Shown here: piece after piece, positions 10,795 through 25,835 of the stretch
How the letters are laid out: every line of letters starts with the position of its first letter
Position numbering within the stretch: position 1 is the first letter of the stretch
DNA from: Bisporella sp. PMI_857
Lineage: Eukaryota > Ascomycota > Leotiomycetes > Helotiales > Helotiaceae
Assembly (NCBI GenBank): GCA_021307315.1
Contig: JAJSPD010000009.1
Location: forward strand, 1,054,001-1,118,000
Direction of reading: 5' to 3'
DNA: 64,000 nt
Notes under the pieces: model-generated
Database searches by the model: none
Told to the model about the DNA's origin: nothing
The model's input: only the letters and a program-made list of their open reading frames with translations
Made by a program: the position numbers and the translations under genes

Positions 10795-13700
10795 TCACTC
10801 TTGAATTGTGGTTTTCCGTCGCGACTTTGATCGATTGAAGCTTCCCGTGGGCCGACGGCTTCCCGCCCCTGTCCTTGATGACCCGTTTCCAGTTTCTCGA
10901 CGTCCTCCAAGGTCCACCTGATCGTTAAATATGACCTGATCCATTTGGGCCACATTGAAGCTCTCACCTCGAGGCCCAGGATCACTCAATATACTTCGTT
11001 TACTTTTCCGGCTCTGCCTTGATCCTGTTGGACTCAGTGCATTTTTGACAGACCCGACCTCTTCCCGCAGTCTTTCTTCAATGTCTCTTATCATGGCAAG
11101 ATTTGGGTGCTTTGCCTCTAGGGTGTTGGAATCAACAAGATGGTTCTTTCGACGAATTTCAGAGAAGCGACTCATAGAACCTAACTCTAGGATGTTCATG
11201 CGGCGTGTATGATGCGTTGGGTTTCCAATTATAATTGGCCGCAAAGATTCATCATCAAGGTCGTCACCTCGCGCAGCTGCAGATTTTCTGCGTGCCTCCA
11301 TATACTTTGCCATATCCTCCTTCTTGCTGTTTGGAACAATCTGCACGTATCGAAATCGCATGAGGACTAGTAGTAATAATATGGACAGAATCAAGAGAAT
11401 ACCGGCCATGACTCCAGTAGCAGCTTGCTGCCCAATGTTTCGTGTAGCAACACCGCCAACACCAGTAGCTACAGCCGCAATAAGGTAACCGAGGCACTGC
11501 ACAATAGCAAATCCAGAGCATACACGGGGGAACGACGAGTAATTCGTCCTTTTCCCAGAATTTTTATCATTGCTAGATTTTCGTGGCCGACCTGCCATAC
11601 CAGGTTGGAGGTCCGAAGTATCATATGTTTCCATAATGAGGCCATGACATTCAGCCAGTGCCAAAGAGGATAGAAAGCCAAAAAGGCCGGCAAACAAAAT
11701 CGGAAGGATCCAGGGGATTGGCGGACCGCTCGAGGTGAGAGTGTATCCGAGACCAGCGAACGGCAAACATATTACGAAAATTGCTCTTCGGACAAGATGG
11801 GATGACCAGCCCGGCTTCTCATCACGAGTATCATCATCCGATATTTCCGCATGGGTGCGCTCTCGACTAAAAAGTCCAGCTTTCTGGAAAGGGATACCTA
11901 GTGCAGCGCCAACCGGCATGGCCATGACACTTGCCCCAATATATGGAGATTCGAACTTGTAGTACTTTGACAGCAGGGATCCCAACAACTTCGGATATTA
12001 GCAAGTAATCATTCAAGTCAGCTATAGACGTACCACGACAATAAGAACGATCTGACCATATATCCAGGAGACATAAACTGCTAGAACCATGAAACCTGGT
12101 TGACGAAGCATCTTCATAGATAACATGACGCCGTAATGAAACTCTTCACCCCACCATTTTGGTCCTGATTTTACCATGTGCATCTTTACCTCACCGCGAG
12201 CGAGCCTCCTAGAAATATCATCTCCATTCTTTACTTCCGCGACTGATCGCCGAAATGCCGAGCGCCTTACCTCCGGACAAACAACATTAAGAAGCATAAC
12301 GGCAGCAATGATGCATATACTGATATAAAATCCCCATGCAGGAGGCGCATTGTTGATAATAATTGCCCCAAATAAGAACCCAATACCAATGGATCCGATA
12401 GCAGACCACGTCCAAATCCCAAGCCATACTCCTAGACCACCACCATGGCGACGCACGTCATTTTCATCCACAATTTCTTGATGTGGATTTGCAGCCATCA
12501 ATGATGCGCCAAACAAATCAGTTAATGTTGATTTGAAGTTCATATTGGCGAATCCAAGTGTTAATCCCATGAATGAACGAGGAAGAAGTAGTGCGACTCG
12601 CCATTTGGCAGTGTAAGGTGATCTGAAGTCTCCAACAGCAAGGGCTTGAGGAAAAAGTAACGGCATGGCGAGACACATTGCGCCGAGAATGTACGGCTTG
12701 CGGCCATGAAGCAAAGGAAGTGGCCAGAAGAAGAAGGTTGAAATTGCCAGTCCAATGTAGAAGAAAACATTTCCGAGAATGACGTAATGATGAAAGTCAA
12801 CAATGTAGTACTGAATCGCGGGAACTTCTGCAGCGTAGATGCCAACTAAAATACCAACGAGAGCAGTGCTGATACATGCCACCGTAGCCACGAATCGCTT
12901 TCTTGCTGTGGACCAATCCCTCGCAATCTTAGGCTTTTTATGGGAACGAGTAAGGCTAAAGCGACCATGCTGCGATCCACTCAGGCTTAGGTGGTTCTTG
13001 CCTTTGAGGTCGAAAAGATGAGCTGGTGGGTGTTTCATTGGTGGTGTTTTTTGTGTTGGAAGCCCTGGAGCGGGATCATCTTTGAGTTCAACACCGCGAG
13101 AACGGCGCTCGTTCCCGTTGCCAGATCGCTTATCCAGCTTGTGGGAATACCCTGTGTCGAAGTCCATGGCATCTGTTGGAGCGGATCCGTCATAGCTCTG
13201 CGTGAAAGATGGACTGCCAACGACATGTGGCGGAGCCGGGCTTTCCTTAGCAGATTTGCGAGGTAGTGTCTGTGAGCAAGGACTTGTCAGACTGTGGTCA
13301 TTTCTTGGCCAGGATTAAGTATGAGAATTATTGCTGAGCAAGTAGCTGCATCCTGACTCCAGGCATACGGATTTAAAGAATTCCGTAGGATTTTTTCAGT
13401 GGCTCCTGTGGTTTTGAGCTGGTGTCACATACCTTTCGGATTTTTTCAAGAAGGGAGCCTGCCTCGCTTGAAGGAGTAATACTCTCCACTCTTGTGTCGT
13501 TTCCCAATCTCAAGATGCTCCCTCCAAGTACAGCAGGAGGAGCTTCAGGCTGGCTCGGTCCATGTATTGACTCAGGAATAGCACGATCATCAATGAAAAT
13601 GACATCCTTTCCATTTTGCGATATTCTTCTCTCAGATTGGACGGATCCGCTAACTGTCCGACTTTTCGCTGGCAGTGTTTCCTGCAAATTTCCTTGTAAA

Positions 13701-16700
13701 GGAGACACTTTTGAGCTCTCCCGTCTCTGCCGGCTACGAGTGGAGCCCGAAAAAGGGTTTGTGTCTGCTCGTATCAGGAGGCCCGGAACCGTTTCATTTC
13801 TTTCAGTTTTAGGTGGTGGAATTTCTTCTGTAGGATGCTGAACTATCATACCAAACAGCTCAGGATTGACTGGTTTAGTCTCGGCTTTATTCCCCGCCGG
13901 CGGTAGCACATCATCGCCATTCGAAGGGCGAGCAGGGCTTGGCGGAAATGGGGTCTTTGATCGAAATCCAGTGTCGCCCTCTGTTGGTTTTCTTGGTAAG
14001 GAGATGGTGGCCAAAGAAAGATGCTCGATCTCATCTTCATTACTGTCATAAGAAGCATCGGATCCTGACGTACTTCGAAGACTCTCATGGACACTTGGAA
14101 GGCTGCCTATATCCGAAATTTCATCTGACAGTTTCCTGTGATAGATGCTCGATTTTTCTGGAGAACTGTGATGGACTCTGGTTTTTTCATATTTCAAGTC
14201 GCCTCTGAACTCCTTTCTTCCATCTTTGAGAACAGCAGCAGCATTGCCCAGCAAAGTTGGCACATATCCAGGATCCTCTTTATCGATAGCTTGCCGAGCT
14301 ATGAATAGAGCTTCGTTCAGAAGCGACTCAAGATCATTGATTGTGTTGGTGAAAGTCTCTGCCACAGCCATTTGGTTTGCAGTATCAGCATTTGCACGGT
14401 CAGTCTCTATGTTCGACGGCGAAGCATCCTGAACAGGCTCATTTGAGACACTTTGAGACTTGGTCCTCCCACTTAAAGATCGACGTCCTGTTCGTGGGGG
14501 CATCTCCGTAAGCCGAGATTCGTAAGGGTGAACAGAAGAAGACAGAAGGTCCTTGATCCAATGTACTGTGCTCATAGGCTCATCATCTGCTGCATCCTTG
14601 ATACTATCTAAAGATGGTTCTTTTGTGTCTTCCGCATCGAGCCCTGCATCTGATTAACAGCAATATTCTTACGCGGTATCGACATGTATATGGGAAGTAT
14701 CTTGCGTTCAAATCATTTAATGTATGGAATAGGGCTAGGGAAGGACTTACCATTTCTAAGACGAGACAATGCACTACAGTCTGAGTGACTGCTCTTCAGC
14801 CCGGAACTATGTTTTTGGGAGGAGTGCCGAGTGGGTATGGCTGTATATGCTACGCCTGATCCATACTTGCAGCGTTTACCAACTTTTGCTCCCGCATCAA
14901 AATGATACTGTTCCGATCCATCATCTACCCTACGCAATGGTACGACATCCATGTCTTCAAAAAATAATATTTCCTTATCGTGCGATCTAGATTTGACACT
15001 GGTATCTCCTACGACGGACTCGGGAGATTGAAGAGACAAACTTCCAGCCGAATTCGATCCAGAGATGGAAGAGAGCTTATTGTTAGCCTGGTCTTTCCAG
15101 AAAGAGTCTCTTGCTATGTATGCGTCGGCAATCGTAGTTGCTTGAGAAAGAGACTCTCCAAGAAGCTTTCGATAGGCGGCAGAAGCCTCCTCAGCATCGT
15201 TACCAGGAGGAACAGTGATCTTGCGTACCGCTCTTCGAACGGCATTCTGGACTGCCCACTGAAGCCCTTCTTTCACACCGGGCGCGAATCCCCAGTACGC
15301 TAAGCTGTCTGGAGATCCAGTGACATGCACAGAATGAGCAGATTCGTCTAAAACTGGAACATCGCTTACTGAAGCATGAACAGGCGCTACTCCGTTTTCT
15401 TGTTCCTCGGAAGGAGATTGGTTTGCTTCGGTAGCTTCCGCAGATGTTTGACTGGTTACAGAGGTCGTAAGTTTGTAAGTACGCAATTGCGACTCAACAG
15501 CAGCTACAAGATCCTGAGCCTTCTGTAAGTTTTCTAGAGCTGAAGACCTTTGTTGTCGCCTCTCAGCTTTGGAAGTGTGACCTTTCTCATTGTTATTCTC
15601 TTGTGAAGATTTCTCTGCAACTGCGACAACGGTTGAACTCAGAACTGGCGGTGCAGGCAAGCCATTGTCGGCAGGAGATCCTGCCGCCGACGACTTGAGA
15701 AGCGCGTGCCTCGTAGTGCCTTTTGAAGCACCAGAGAGAAGAGATGGGGTCCTGGGTTTGGTTCTAAAAGCCGCTTCAACTTGCTGTGCCAATGACAGAT
15801 TGACAGATTGATATTCTGCTGGTGACTGTGTTCGCCCCTTAGCAGCCGGCTCAACCTTTCCCAACTGCTGAATTGAACGTAGAGATTCTACTGACTGTAC
15901 TGATCTGACGAGTTCGGCAGGCTTTGTATCGATAGTCTTGGTTTTTGAAATTGCTACAACCGGGGCTACTGAGTATGCTGCCCGAACAAGTTCAATCGTC
16001 TGGACTTCGTTTTTGGGGAACAATGGCCTATCCATACGACCAGTTTTAGGCTTCTCCTGTTCAAATGTCTTGTGATCAGGTAAGCTGAATTTGGTAACCA
16101 CGGTGGATACACGTTGAACTTCTGGGTGTGGTTGTATGTCTAAGTTCCTTGACTTTACGCCAGGTTTGTGACTTTGTAGCTGGTCAACAGATACTAATGG
16201 CTCCGAAATGCGAGGGCCCAAATCGGGAGAGCCTATTCCTTCCTGTGAATATATGCTCTCGCCAGGACTGATCAAGGCAACAGATTTTGACCTGTCGTCA
16301 GTGGAGGACACCATCTGTTTGGCAGCTTCACCCGTAACATTTCGTGCAATCAATTGTGAATCACCGTTTGTGGCTTCCCTAAATCGGCGTGCTTGTTCCT
16401 CTCTCAGTATAGCTATTTCCAGAGGCGTTCTTCGCATATGGGTACAGCCCGCTATGAAGCATGCAAGATCATCTCCGTTGGCAGACCCACATGATCGTAC
16501 TGGAAATGGGTTTGCTGGTGTTTTATCTCTCAAAACTAACCGAGGCAGCGCGAAGGGTACCCTGGGCTCCTTAGATATATTTGGAGAGGGCGAGATGTTA
16601 GAATCCGCTTTATCTTCCAAGACTAAATGAGGCAACCTAAAAGGTGGCCTGGTTCCGCTTAGCTCCTTTGGGGTGTTAGGGTCAGCAGACGTAGATTTAT

Positions 16701-17223
16701 CTTCCAACACCAAATAAGGCAATTTCCAAGGTGTGGTAGTTTCCATTTGCTCTTTTGGAGTAGGTGGGTCGGTAAAGGCAACTCTCGCCTTGTCGCTACT
16801 GCCATCAATGGCGTCCATCTTCTGGTATAGAAATGTGGGCCGTCTTGACCGAGCAAGATCTTGGTCTGATATGGAGCGAGATAATTCGCCATCTAGGTTA
16901 GATGGCTCCTTAGGGGATAGTAGAGGAGCCGAATCAGATATACTTGAGCTTTCCATTCTAGTGTAGGGACAGATAGCATCCCCCCGTACAATGCTGAAGC
17001 TGGGTCGACCGGCTGCAGCACAAGAGTCTAATGATGAGCGTCGTTCTTGAGGCGAAGCATAAGGAGTTTTGGGTGGACGATGATCATTTCGTGAAAGCAA
17101 CAGTGAGCGTATGCGTGATTCGATATCTCCACCAACGAACTGACGATAACTGCTTTGGCCAGACTCGATGGATGGTTCTCTGTCTCGCTGTTGTTGCGAT
17201 GAAGGAGACAAGGATTCGACCAT
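10795..17223 (-). CDS. Giant disordered-region/MFS transporter protein
   Basis: The preferred minus-strand model has four exons: 14751-17223, 13433-14649, 12034-13269 and 10795-11988 (2039 aa). Introns are 101, 163 and 45 bp with donors GTAAGT, GTATGT and GTACGT. The first ~1230 residues are Ser/Pro/Thr-rich and mostly disordered, with a short Cys-containing helix (FIAGCTHMRR) and a helical block near residue 640-720 (GFAPGVKEGLQWAVQNAVRR). The last ~680 residues are an MFS-type membrane domain: the first TM is near residue 1355, GRKPYILGA lies in the cytosolic loop, then further TMs and a charged cytosolic tail. Without the third splice the reading stops at 13373 and a separate transporter would start at ATG 13167, but the frame is open upstream of that ATG and both junction phases match. 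The likely site is the plasma or an internal membrane; the substrate is unknown. MFS identity is firm, the fusion is probable. Confidence 0.65.
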
Positions 17224-17781
17224 CGTCGATTCCCCGATATGCTCAATTGGGAATCGAGTTAGATATAGTTATGTTAGTGATTGCATAATTATAGGAAATA
17301 CTTTAAAGACAGTGGCGATCGAAATGAACGTCAAATATGTGATACCGAAGCGTTAGAGTCGATGGTTTGGAGGAATATAATAAGGAAGAATTAGCTTCGA
17401 GGGCTTCAAATCGGGAACATAGTTTTGGAAGGACCAAGTGATAATGACAAGTGGAGGAGAGAAGGTAGGGAGCTTTAGTTTAGGAAGGAACGTTAGATGT
17501 AGAGTATCGATCTGAGTGACCCGAGTTAGACATATTCATGTGGAAGAGGCCTTGCAAATGAAATAATGGGTTGCCGGACTACGTATACTGCGATCGAATG
17601 CCAAACTTCCAAACACTTGTTCCTAGCTATGCATTCTACATAGACCACGACTTAAAATTGTATTATCACGAATCCTTTCTGTTTGTAAGGAGTAATGGGC
17701 TTACCCCTATTGCATGCCCTGATGTGGTCAGAGAGCAATGCGTGTCGTTGAGGTGTTTTCATTTTCAGGGTCTTTCTAATT
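17224..17781. other. Intergenic region
   Basis: This lies between the start of the MFS-fusion gene and the 3' end of the omega-amidase gene, both on the minus strand. It should carry the MFS-fusion promoter. No gene was seen. Confidence 0.4.
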
Positions 17782-18832
17782 TCAAACCCGATCTTCATAA
17801 CTAACATCTCCCTTGCTAACATCAGGGTAGACATCGAACCTCCGCTGCGAGTAGATTGGGATGCCCTTTCTTGTTTCGTCAATCTTTGCTCCATCAAGCT
17901 CGGCGTACACTATCTCTTCACTTTCACCAGCCTCCGTGAGAACCTGTGCCATTGGATCAACCACTAAGCTGTGTCCCCAAGCATGGTACCCAGCGCTCAA
18001 ATCCCTTGCGGGACTGCAGAGGGCAACATATACTTGGTTGTCCACGGCCCGTGCCTGACCCAGTAGTTTCCAGTGGAGAGGGCCTGTGGTTAAGTTGAAA
18101 GCACCTGGGTATACGAGCGCAAAGCACCCTTGCCGAGCAGCGATAGTTGCTAATTCCGGGAAGCGAATGTCATAGCAGATTGCAATAGCAATCTTTCCAT
18201 ATTCTGGTAGATCCAGAATTGTGACTTTGTTTCCCGGACTCAATACCTCGGATTCCTTGAATGTGATCTTCCCTGGGATATCAATGTCAAATAGATGCAC
18301 TTTCCGGTGGGTAGCCAGCAATTCTCCGCTCGGAGAAAATGTCAATGATGTGTTGTAGTATTTCTTTGTCTTAGTATCAAGTTCCGGAATGCTACCGCCA
18401 ACCAAATATATCTTTGACTCAGAGGCAATTGCAGAGAGAGCGTGGAATGAGGGTGATTGCTCTTTGGTAGGAGGAGATGGAAGGAGAGTTTCGGCATAAG
18501 ATGGGAAGAAGTCGCAGCCGTAAGGACTGTTAAAGCATTCTGGCAGGACAACGATATCCGCACCGGCAGATGCAGCTTCGTGAACCTTATCTCGAGCGCG
18601 CGAAAGATTCAGGCTTTTGTCCGCGCCTATATTGGTCTCGTTGTTAGTATGCAAACGAAGAGAGTTACCGAGATGAAGGAGAAAGGACGCCCTCACCACT
18701 GGCCAACTGCACTAATGCAAGTTTAAAAGGCTTTTTCAAAAGATTAGACATGCTTGAAATCGTTCTTTGAGAGTAGAAGGAGCTATATGGAGACTTGAGA
18801 AGTGCTCTGAAAGTGCGCGCAGACCTAAACAT
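17782..18832 (-). CDS. NIT3: Omega-amidase, Nit2/Nit3-type nitrilase-superfamily hydrolase
   Basis: Exons 18697-18832 and 17782-18626 (70-bp intron, donor GTGAGG, acceptor TAG) give 326 aa. An in-frame ATG at 18898 would add 22 residues. The catalytic triad is visible: Glu in LPECFNSPYG, Lys in HRKVHLFDIDIPG and Cys in ICYDIRFPE. The signature VYPGAFNLTTGPLHW and WGHSLVVDP are typical of Nit2. This family hydrolyses alpha-ketoglutaramate and alpha-ketosuccinamate, the by-products of transamination with Gln or Asn, and also removes deaminated glutathione in the Nit1 branch; the HLFDIDIPGKITF region favours Nit2. The N terminus from 18832 (MFRSARTFRALL, rich in Arg and Ser) looks like a mitochondrial presequence, and a second Met just before the catalytic domain could give a cytosolic form. 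Confidence 0.88.
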
Positions 18833-21316
18833 ACTTTGTATACATGCCGTTGATGTTATCCTAGAGTGGGGTGTGTTAAAAGCATAGATCGGACTCATTC
18901 GCCTAGCGTCGGCAAAGTGCCGGGATAATATCCGTAGCGTCGGGATGCATCACCTTTACCCATATCTCGCCGGGTAACACAACTTTATAAAGTACAAAGG
19001 AATAATCGGGATTAGCTGGGACACGACCCTGCTGTTTGAAGCCATAGATAAGATGAACCAGCGTGAAGAAAGCAAGAAACAGGATTCAAAACCTATTAAG
19101 TCTCTCGCTCAGGGTTCTCTATAACTACCTGCGAATATAAAGACTGGAGATATTTCCAAGGCAAGATTTCTTGATATCAACATGCATCATCTAGGACCGT
19201 CCAGAAATTTGTGGCGTATTATATTACGTAGATTTTAGAAGGTGCTCTGTCCCGAATTTTTCATCCCCTCGCTTATTATGCGCCTGAAGCCTTTCTCCTC
19301 CACCCCGCCATCCCCCCTGAACAACAAACTCACAAGTTGAAAGGGATAGCGAACGAGCACATATGAGGCACTCTTCCACATGAGATTTGTAGTCAGCCAG
19401 ACGAATGCTATTTGCGTTTGAGGTCAGGAATTATTCCACCCCTCTCGCCCCACCCAAAATAAAAAGAAAACAAAAGGGCGAATGTCTCCTGAAGGGGGAG
19501 CAAGTCAATAATCAGTTTTGTCCCAATAGGTTGGAAAGTTCTTATTGTAAAAGCCACGATCTAGAGAACTGAATGGGAGCCAATGATCAACACATACCCG
19601 TCCCGCCGCTAGGGTCTGTTTCACGGCTCCAGAGAGAGAGAGTTCCCCCCCGGAAGAGGTCATAGCAAAAACTCCAAGAAACCATCCCCCTCGCTTCCCG
19701 TCAAACATGTGAGAGCTTGCCTTTTTAGTTCCTGAAAATCCTTTCTCATTCTTTTGCTATATTCCAATCATTTGATGATTTCCTTGCATGGTGCAGAGAA
19801 CATGGCATAAAACAGCAAAAACACAATCGGCATGCTTTCGAAATGCCATAACGACTCTTGACGCTGGTGTTCAGGGGGAAGGAAACGATATATACACGGG
19901 CAACATAGGACTTCATACCCCCTCACATATTTACCCGAAACCTTGTGCGTAGCTGCAGTTCAGCTTTTACGGGTTTCACTTCCGCTTATCAAGCGCCAGC
20001 CTCTTTTTTTTTGTTTTTTTTTTTTGAGTTGCGAATGCCCTCATCTGGTTGAAGCGGGAAGTTAAACTTTCACCGAAGCACAAATGCGCTCTAAGCAAAT
20101 CAACGTTGTTCCATTTCACCCGGTCCCCAAGGACAAAAAGGAGCTGCGGCACAGCAAGGCAAGGCATGACGTTACATCGCCGCCACGTTTCTGGCGGATC
20201 ACCTACCCTTTCAGCCCTCCACGCCGAAAGTCAAAATCCCATTTAAAATGGGAAAAACTGGATGAATTTTCGGCTAGAAAGGGGCACATAGCAGCGAATC
20301 TTAAGTCATAAATGTAACAAGGTATGGCTACATAGGCGATCATGCATAAAATCCCTTGAGCCTTACTGTACTTTTCATCGAAATACTTCAGCCATAAGTA
20401 ATATTATTTGTTGTCCGGACAACATTGAAGTAGTTACCCGCAGTCGAGGCGTTTGATCTGATGGATGAGCTGTTGGTCGAAGGAACGGAACGTTGCGTTG
20501 CTTTTTTTCTTGCGTGATATGATACCGGTGAGACTATTTTGCATGGGTAATACGATTGGTGGAACCGGTCGCAGGGGCTGCAGGTAAAAAAAGGAGGGTC
20601 CAGGGAATGAGTGGCTCGATATGGATGAAAAAGCAAAATAGAAGGGACTACGGGATAGAAACGTCACGAAAGCATGAAGATCTAGATGAGCACGCAGCTG
20701 CCATGCGGCCATTGCGTATTCATGGGTGGGATCTAGAGAGCGTTTTGTATAGGTGGGATGTATGGGGCTTAAGTAATGTGCACATATTGGTAGCTGGAGC
20801 AAACACAGTCATAAGGATCGATTTCTATGCATGGCCCTCTGCCTACATGTAGCCTATCTAAGCACTCCCTCCTCCATATTGTAACCTCAATTGCAAGAGG
20901 GTGTCATGGATTTTTCAAATCCACCCATTTCATATCTCAGCTGTCGAGCTGATATAATGAGGCACAAGCGCCGCCACTGTAGAAAAATGTAGAAAAGAGG
21001 AAAGTAAGCGAGCCCTGTATTGCGCCTTTGAACAGGAAAGTCCGAGTCAGATGAGCCTCCCTGATGTGCAAATCCGCTGGCTATAAAGAACATATGCCGT
21101 CAAGTGATATACAAATCGAAAATATTGGCGATATTTGTCTGGTATGGTTGGTGGGGGATGCATGGCAGGTGAACTGCGTGAAATGTGCCTGTTTGGCAGG
21201 TATGTGAAGATTCGTGAGTTCATTATTTTCTCAGAAGAGATTGTTTCGGGGCACCGAAAGCCCTCCAACTCATTTTGTAGGAGTCCGTTTGTGTATGCGT
21301 GATGTGGGACAAAATC
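18833..21316. other. Long intergenic region
   Basis: About 2.5 kb between the omega-amidase start and the end of the G-alpha gene. It contains a T-rich tract at about 20005-20026 and scattered short frames on both strands, none with motifs or introns. It presumably holds the omega-amidase promoter and the G-alpha 3' UTR. An unannotated RNA gene cannot be excluded by eye. Confidence 0.4.
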
Positions 21317-22599
21317 TTATAGTATCAGTTTCTGGAGGTTTCGTTGGATGATCATATCTTGGACGGAGGACATGGTGACTTTCAGAAGATCGGTATCGGT
21401 GGCGTTTGTAAAATGGCCATACACCTCTCGGGATGGGGTACGATTTAAAGCTATAAATTTGTCCATGAAGTACTTGCTTGTCTGTTGCCAACTCGAGGTA
21501 TCACCTTGAAAATCGGAGAATCCGAATTTGGTAATGGGGCTCGTGGCAATCTTGGCCTTGAATAAATCGATTTTGTTCAAGAAAAGGATAAGGGCGGACT
21601 TGGTAAACCAGTGGGAATTGGCAATTGACTCCCACAGCATTAGCGCTTCTTGCATTTGATTCTGAAAATGTGATTAGTGACTTTTCATGTCCGGCATGGA
21701 TATTGAGTTCTTACTCCATCCTTGTCTTCTGCTAGACATTGGTCGTAACCGCTGATAGCTACCAAGAATAGAAGAGCATGCACATTCTCGAAGCAATGAA
21801 TCCACTTCTTTCGCTCTGACCTCTGTCCTCCAACATCAAACATCCTATATTGTAAAGACCCCAAATCGAAGTGCGTCTCAGTAATTCCCGTCGTTCGCAG
21901 ACGTGCTCGTAACACGTCTTGATCGGTTGGGACAAACTCTTTGTTGAATAGACGGTCTATATCAATGAAGAAGCTGCCACAAATCAGCGCATGTCAGATC
22001 CAAAGAATGCGCAAACCCTACTAGCTCAAATTATCGTGAAGTGCAAACTCGTTGCCCCTTTCGACAACTTTTTGGAGCCCGGGATCCTTCCATAAATCCT
22101 TGAAAGCTCGAAGATATTGAGGTGGGATAGGTTCGTATGGGCGAAGATCCTTCTCTTCCATTATGGTAGGAACGTGCGACTGTGAAGAGTTAGCACTAGT
22201 CCATCAAATACTTAGAACAAGTGGAAAAGCGCACAGCTGTTGTGTCCAGTTCGAACTTAAAGCCATATTCTTCCATTGCATCAACTGCTAGGCGGAGGCC
22301 ATCCAAAATATTGTTAAATATAATGACACGCCATTCCTCTTTCTCGTTCTTGGTAAAGCCATCTTTCGTGTAGATCAATCGCATTTGCTTCAGTATCGTC
22401 GATTTTCCACTTTCACCGGCACCTATGACGAACGTGCGTGGTTAGTCTTGTCTCTCACTGATGTTTGCGATTGGAGGATGTGCTTACCCAGCAACAGCAG
22501 CTTCACCTGCCGCTGCATAACCTTTTCATCTCGGTGGATAAGAGCATCGATCTCTTTGCTCCTTTTTGCCTCTGAATCCTCCCTATCACCGAAACACAT
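21317..22599 (-). CDS. Heterotrimeric G-protein alpha subunit
   Basis: Five minus-strand exons (22488-22599, 22235-22422, 22022-22179, 21715-21973, 21317-21661) give exactly 353 aa, the standard G-alpha length. Visible motifs are the P-loop GAGESGKS, switch I with the Arg finger ([14 protein letters not shown]), switch [14 protein letters not shown] with its catalytic Gln, the base-binding NKID, and TNATDTD in place of the TCAT box. It binds and hydrolyses GTP and couples seven-helix receptors to effectors at the plasma membrane. The N terminus begins MCFG, so there is no Gly2 for myristoylation, but Cys2 could be palmitoylated. The last residues (NLQKLIL) lack the Cys target of pertussis toxin. 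These features point away from fungal group I (GNA-1/FadA); group II (GNA-2-like) seems likelier than III but is not settled. The exon 2 donor (GTGCGC) is the weakest splice site. Confidence 0.92.
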
Positions 22600-23941
22600 C
22601 TTGATGGGCGGAATGGTTGCTGCGTGGAAAGAGCGCTTGGGAAGTCGGCACGCCGACGGTGAAGCTTGTGCAAGATCGGATGTCGCAGGAGAAAGACGAC
22701 CTAGTTTGGTGTGAGAAAATACTAGGGATTCTTCCTAGTCCCAAAAAAAGGGATAGCAAGCCCAACCCTAGTCAGTACGCTTGTCTGAAGTGGATGCTTT
22801 TCAAGCACTGACTGTTGATTTTAGCTCGGGTGCCGATCAGTAATGACCGGAATGGCGCGGTGCCTGGCTTGGGGCTATCGACGCCTGAAGCCGTCCCCAC
22901 GGCAATGACACGAGACTAACAGTGGAATGATTCATACCTGAGTTTCAGAGGGGTGCAAGACAAAGTGCGGTGTATAGAGGCCTTTAATGCTAAGAAACGC
23001 TCTAGGTGTTAGTGACGCAGGTGTTGTGGGATGAAGTTTGTAGAACAGAGGACTTTCGGCTGGCGAGTCTCGAGGCTACTTTGGTACTTTTCCAGATCAG
23101 ATACCTACCTTACGCAATAATCAAGGTTGCACACGGCGCAGCAGGCTGAATCCAATTGCAACGGTCGGGTGGTCCTAGATGGAAGATCGATCTGTATGTT
23201 TCAGTGGACTGTACGCAAAAGTGCTACCATATGACAATAGATAGTAGGGAGAGGAACATTTGATATACGCTCTTGATAATATTTGTCGAGGAAAGTAGTG
23301 TGCCAGCTGGGCAGACGTTTTATGGGATACCGTATACCAAGCATATGGCTGAAGTGCTTCATCAAAAAGCAAACTCCACCGTTCTGCGACAGAACGCACA
23401 AAACGTGGTTTTTCGGAGGCTCCAGGTATTGATAGGCTGGATGTACCGGACTAAAAGCGGGATCTATCCACATCAACAGAACCCATGCCGACGAGATGAG
23501 TTGATCTAACAATAAGCACAAGTACTGTACTGTAACCTCCTCCAGGTATCTTAGTGGACAAGGCTGTGAATCCGGCAGGATCATCGCCTTGGAACCTAAG
23601 AAGTAAGGTAGGGATACTTGGGAAGCCAGGGGAGGGTAGGCTATATCCTGGGAGCCGGTGTGCAAATATCTAAAGGCGGTAACCATTGCCGGACCAGGGA
23701 GTTCTAGTTTATCGTACAGTACTGACCGGCAGAAAAAAAAATGAGGTTTTTCTTCAGAAGAGGGGCAGCAGGTGTTGTACGACTCAATTTCACCTCGTCC
23801 CACCAGACTCATTCTTCCTTTCCCACAAAACCCTTCCCTAGCCTACCCTCGGCTGCTACTCATCGTCGTCGTCAATATCGCAAGCAGCTATCTGACAGCC
23901 AGACCCTTCTTCACATACAAAACTCATCATCACAATTAGCC
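22600..23941. promoter_or_regulatory. Divergent promoter region between G-alpha and spermidine synthase
   Basis: About 1.3 kb separates the two start codons and should contain both promoters and leaders. The last 200 bp before the spermidine synthase ATG is pyrimidine-rich (many TTCC/CCTT tracts), as in strongly expressed fungal genes. A 203-codon minus-strand frame (23201-23812) has no recognisable motif and lies across this leader, so it was not called. Confidence 0.45.

Positions 23942-25835
<1,894 letters not shown>

Noticed and set aside
13035..13226. Alternative start region for the MFS transporter
   Set aside because: It is in a different frame from the transporter; the in-frame upstream sequence instead leads to a splice acceptor.
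23201..23812. 203-codon frame on the minus strand upstream of spermidine synthase
   Set aside because: No motif, odd composition, and it lies across the leader and promoter of a strongly supported gene.
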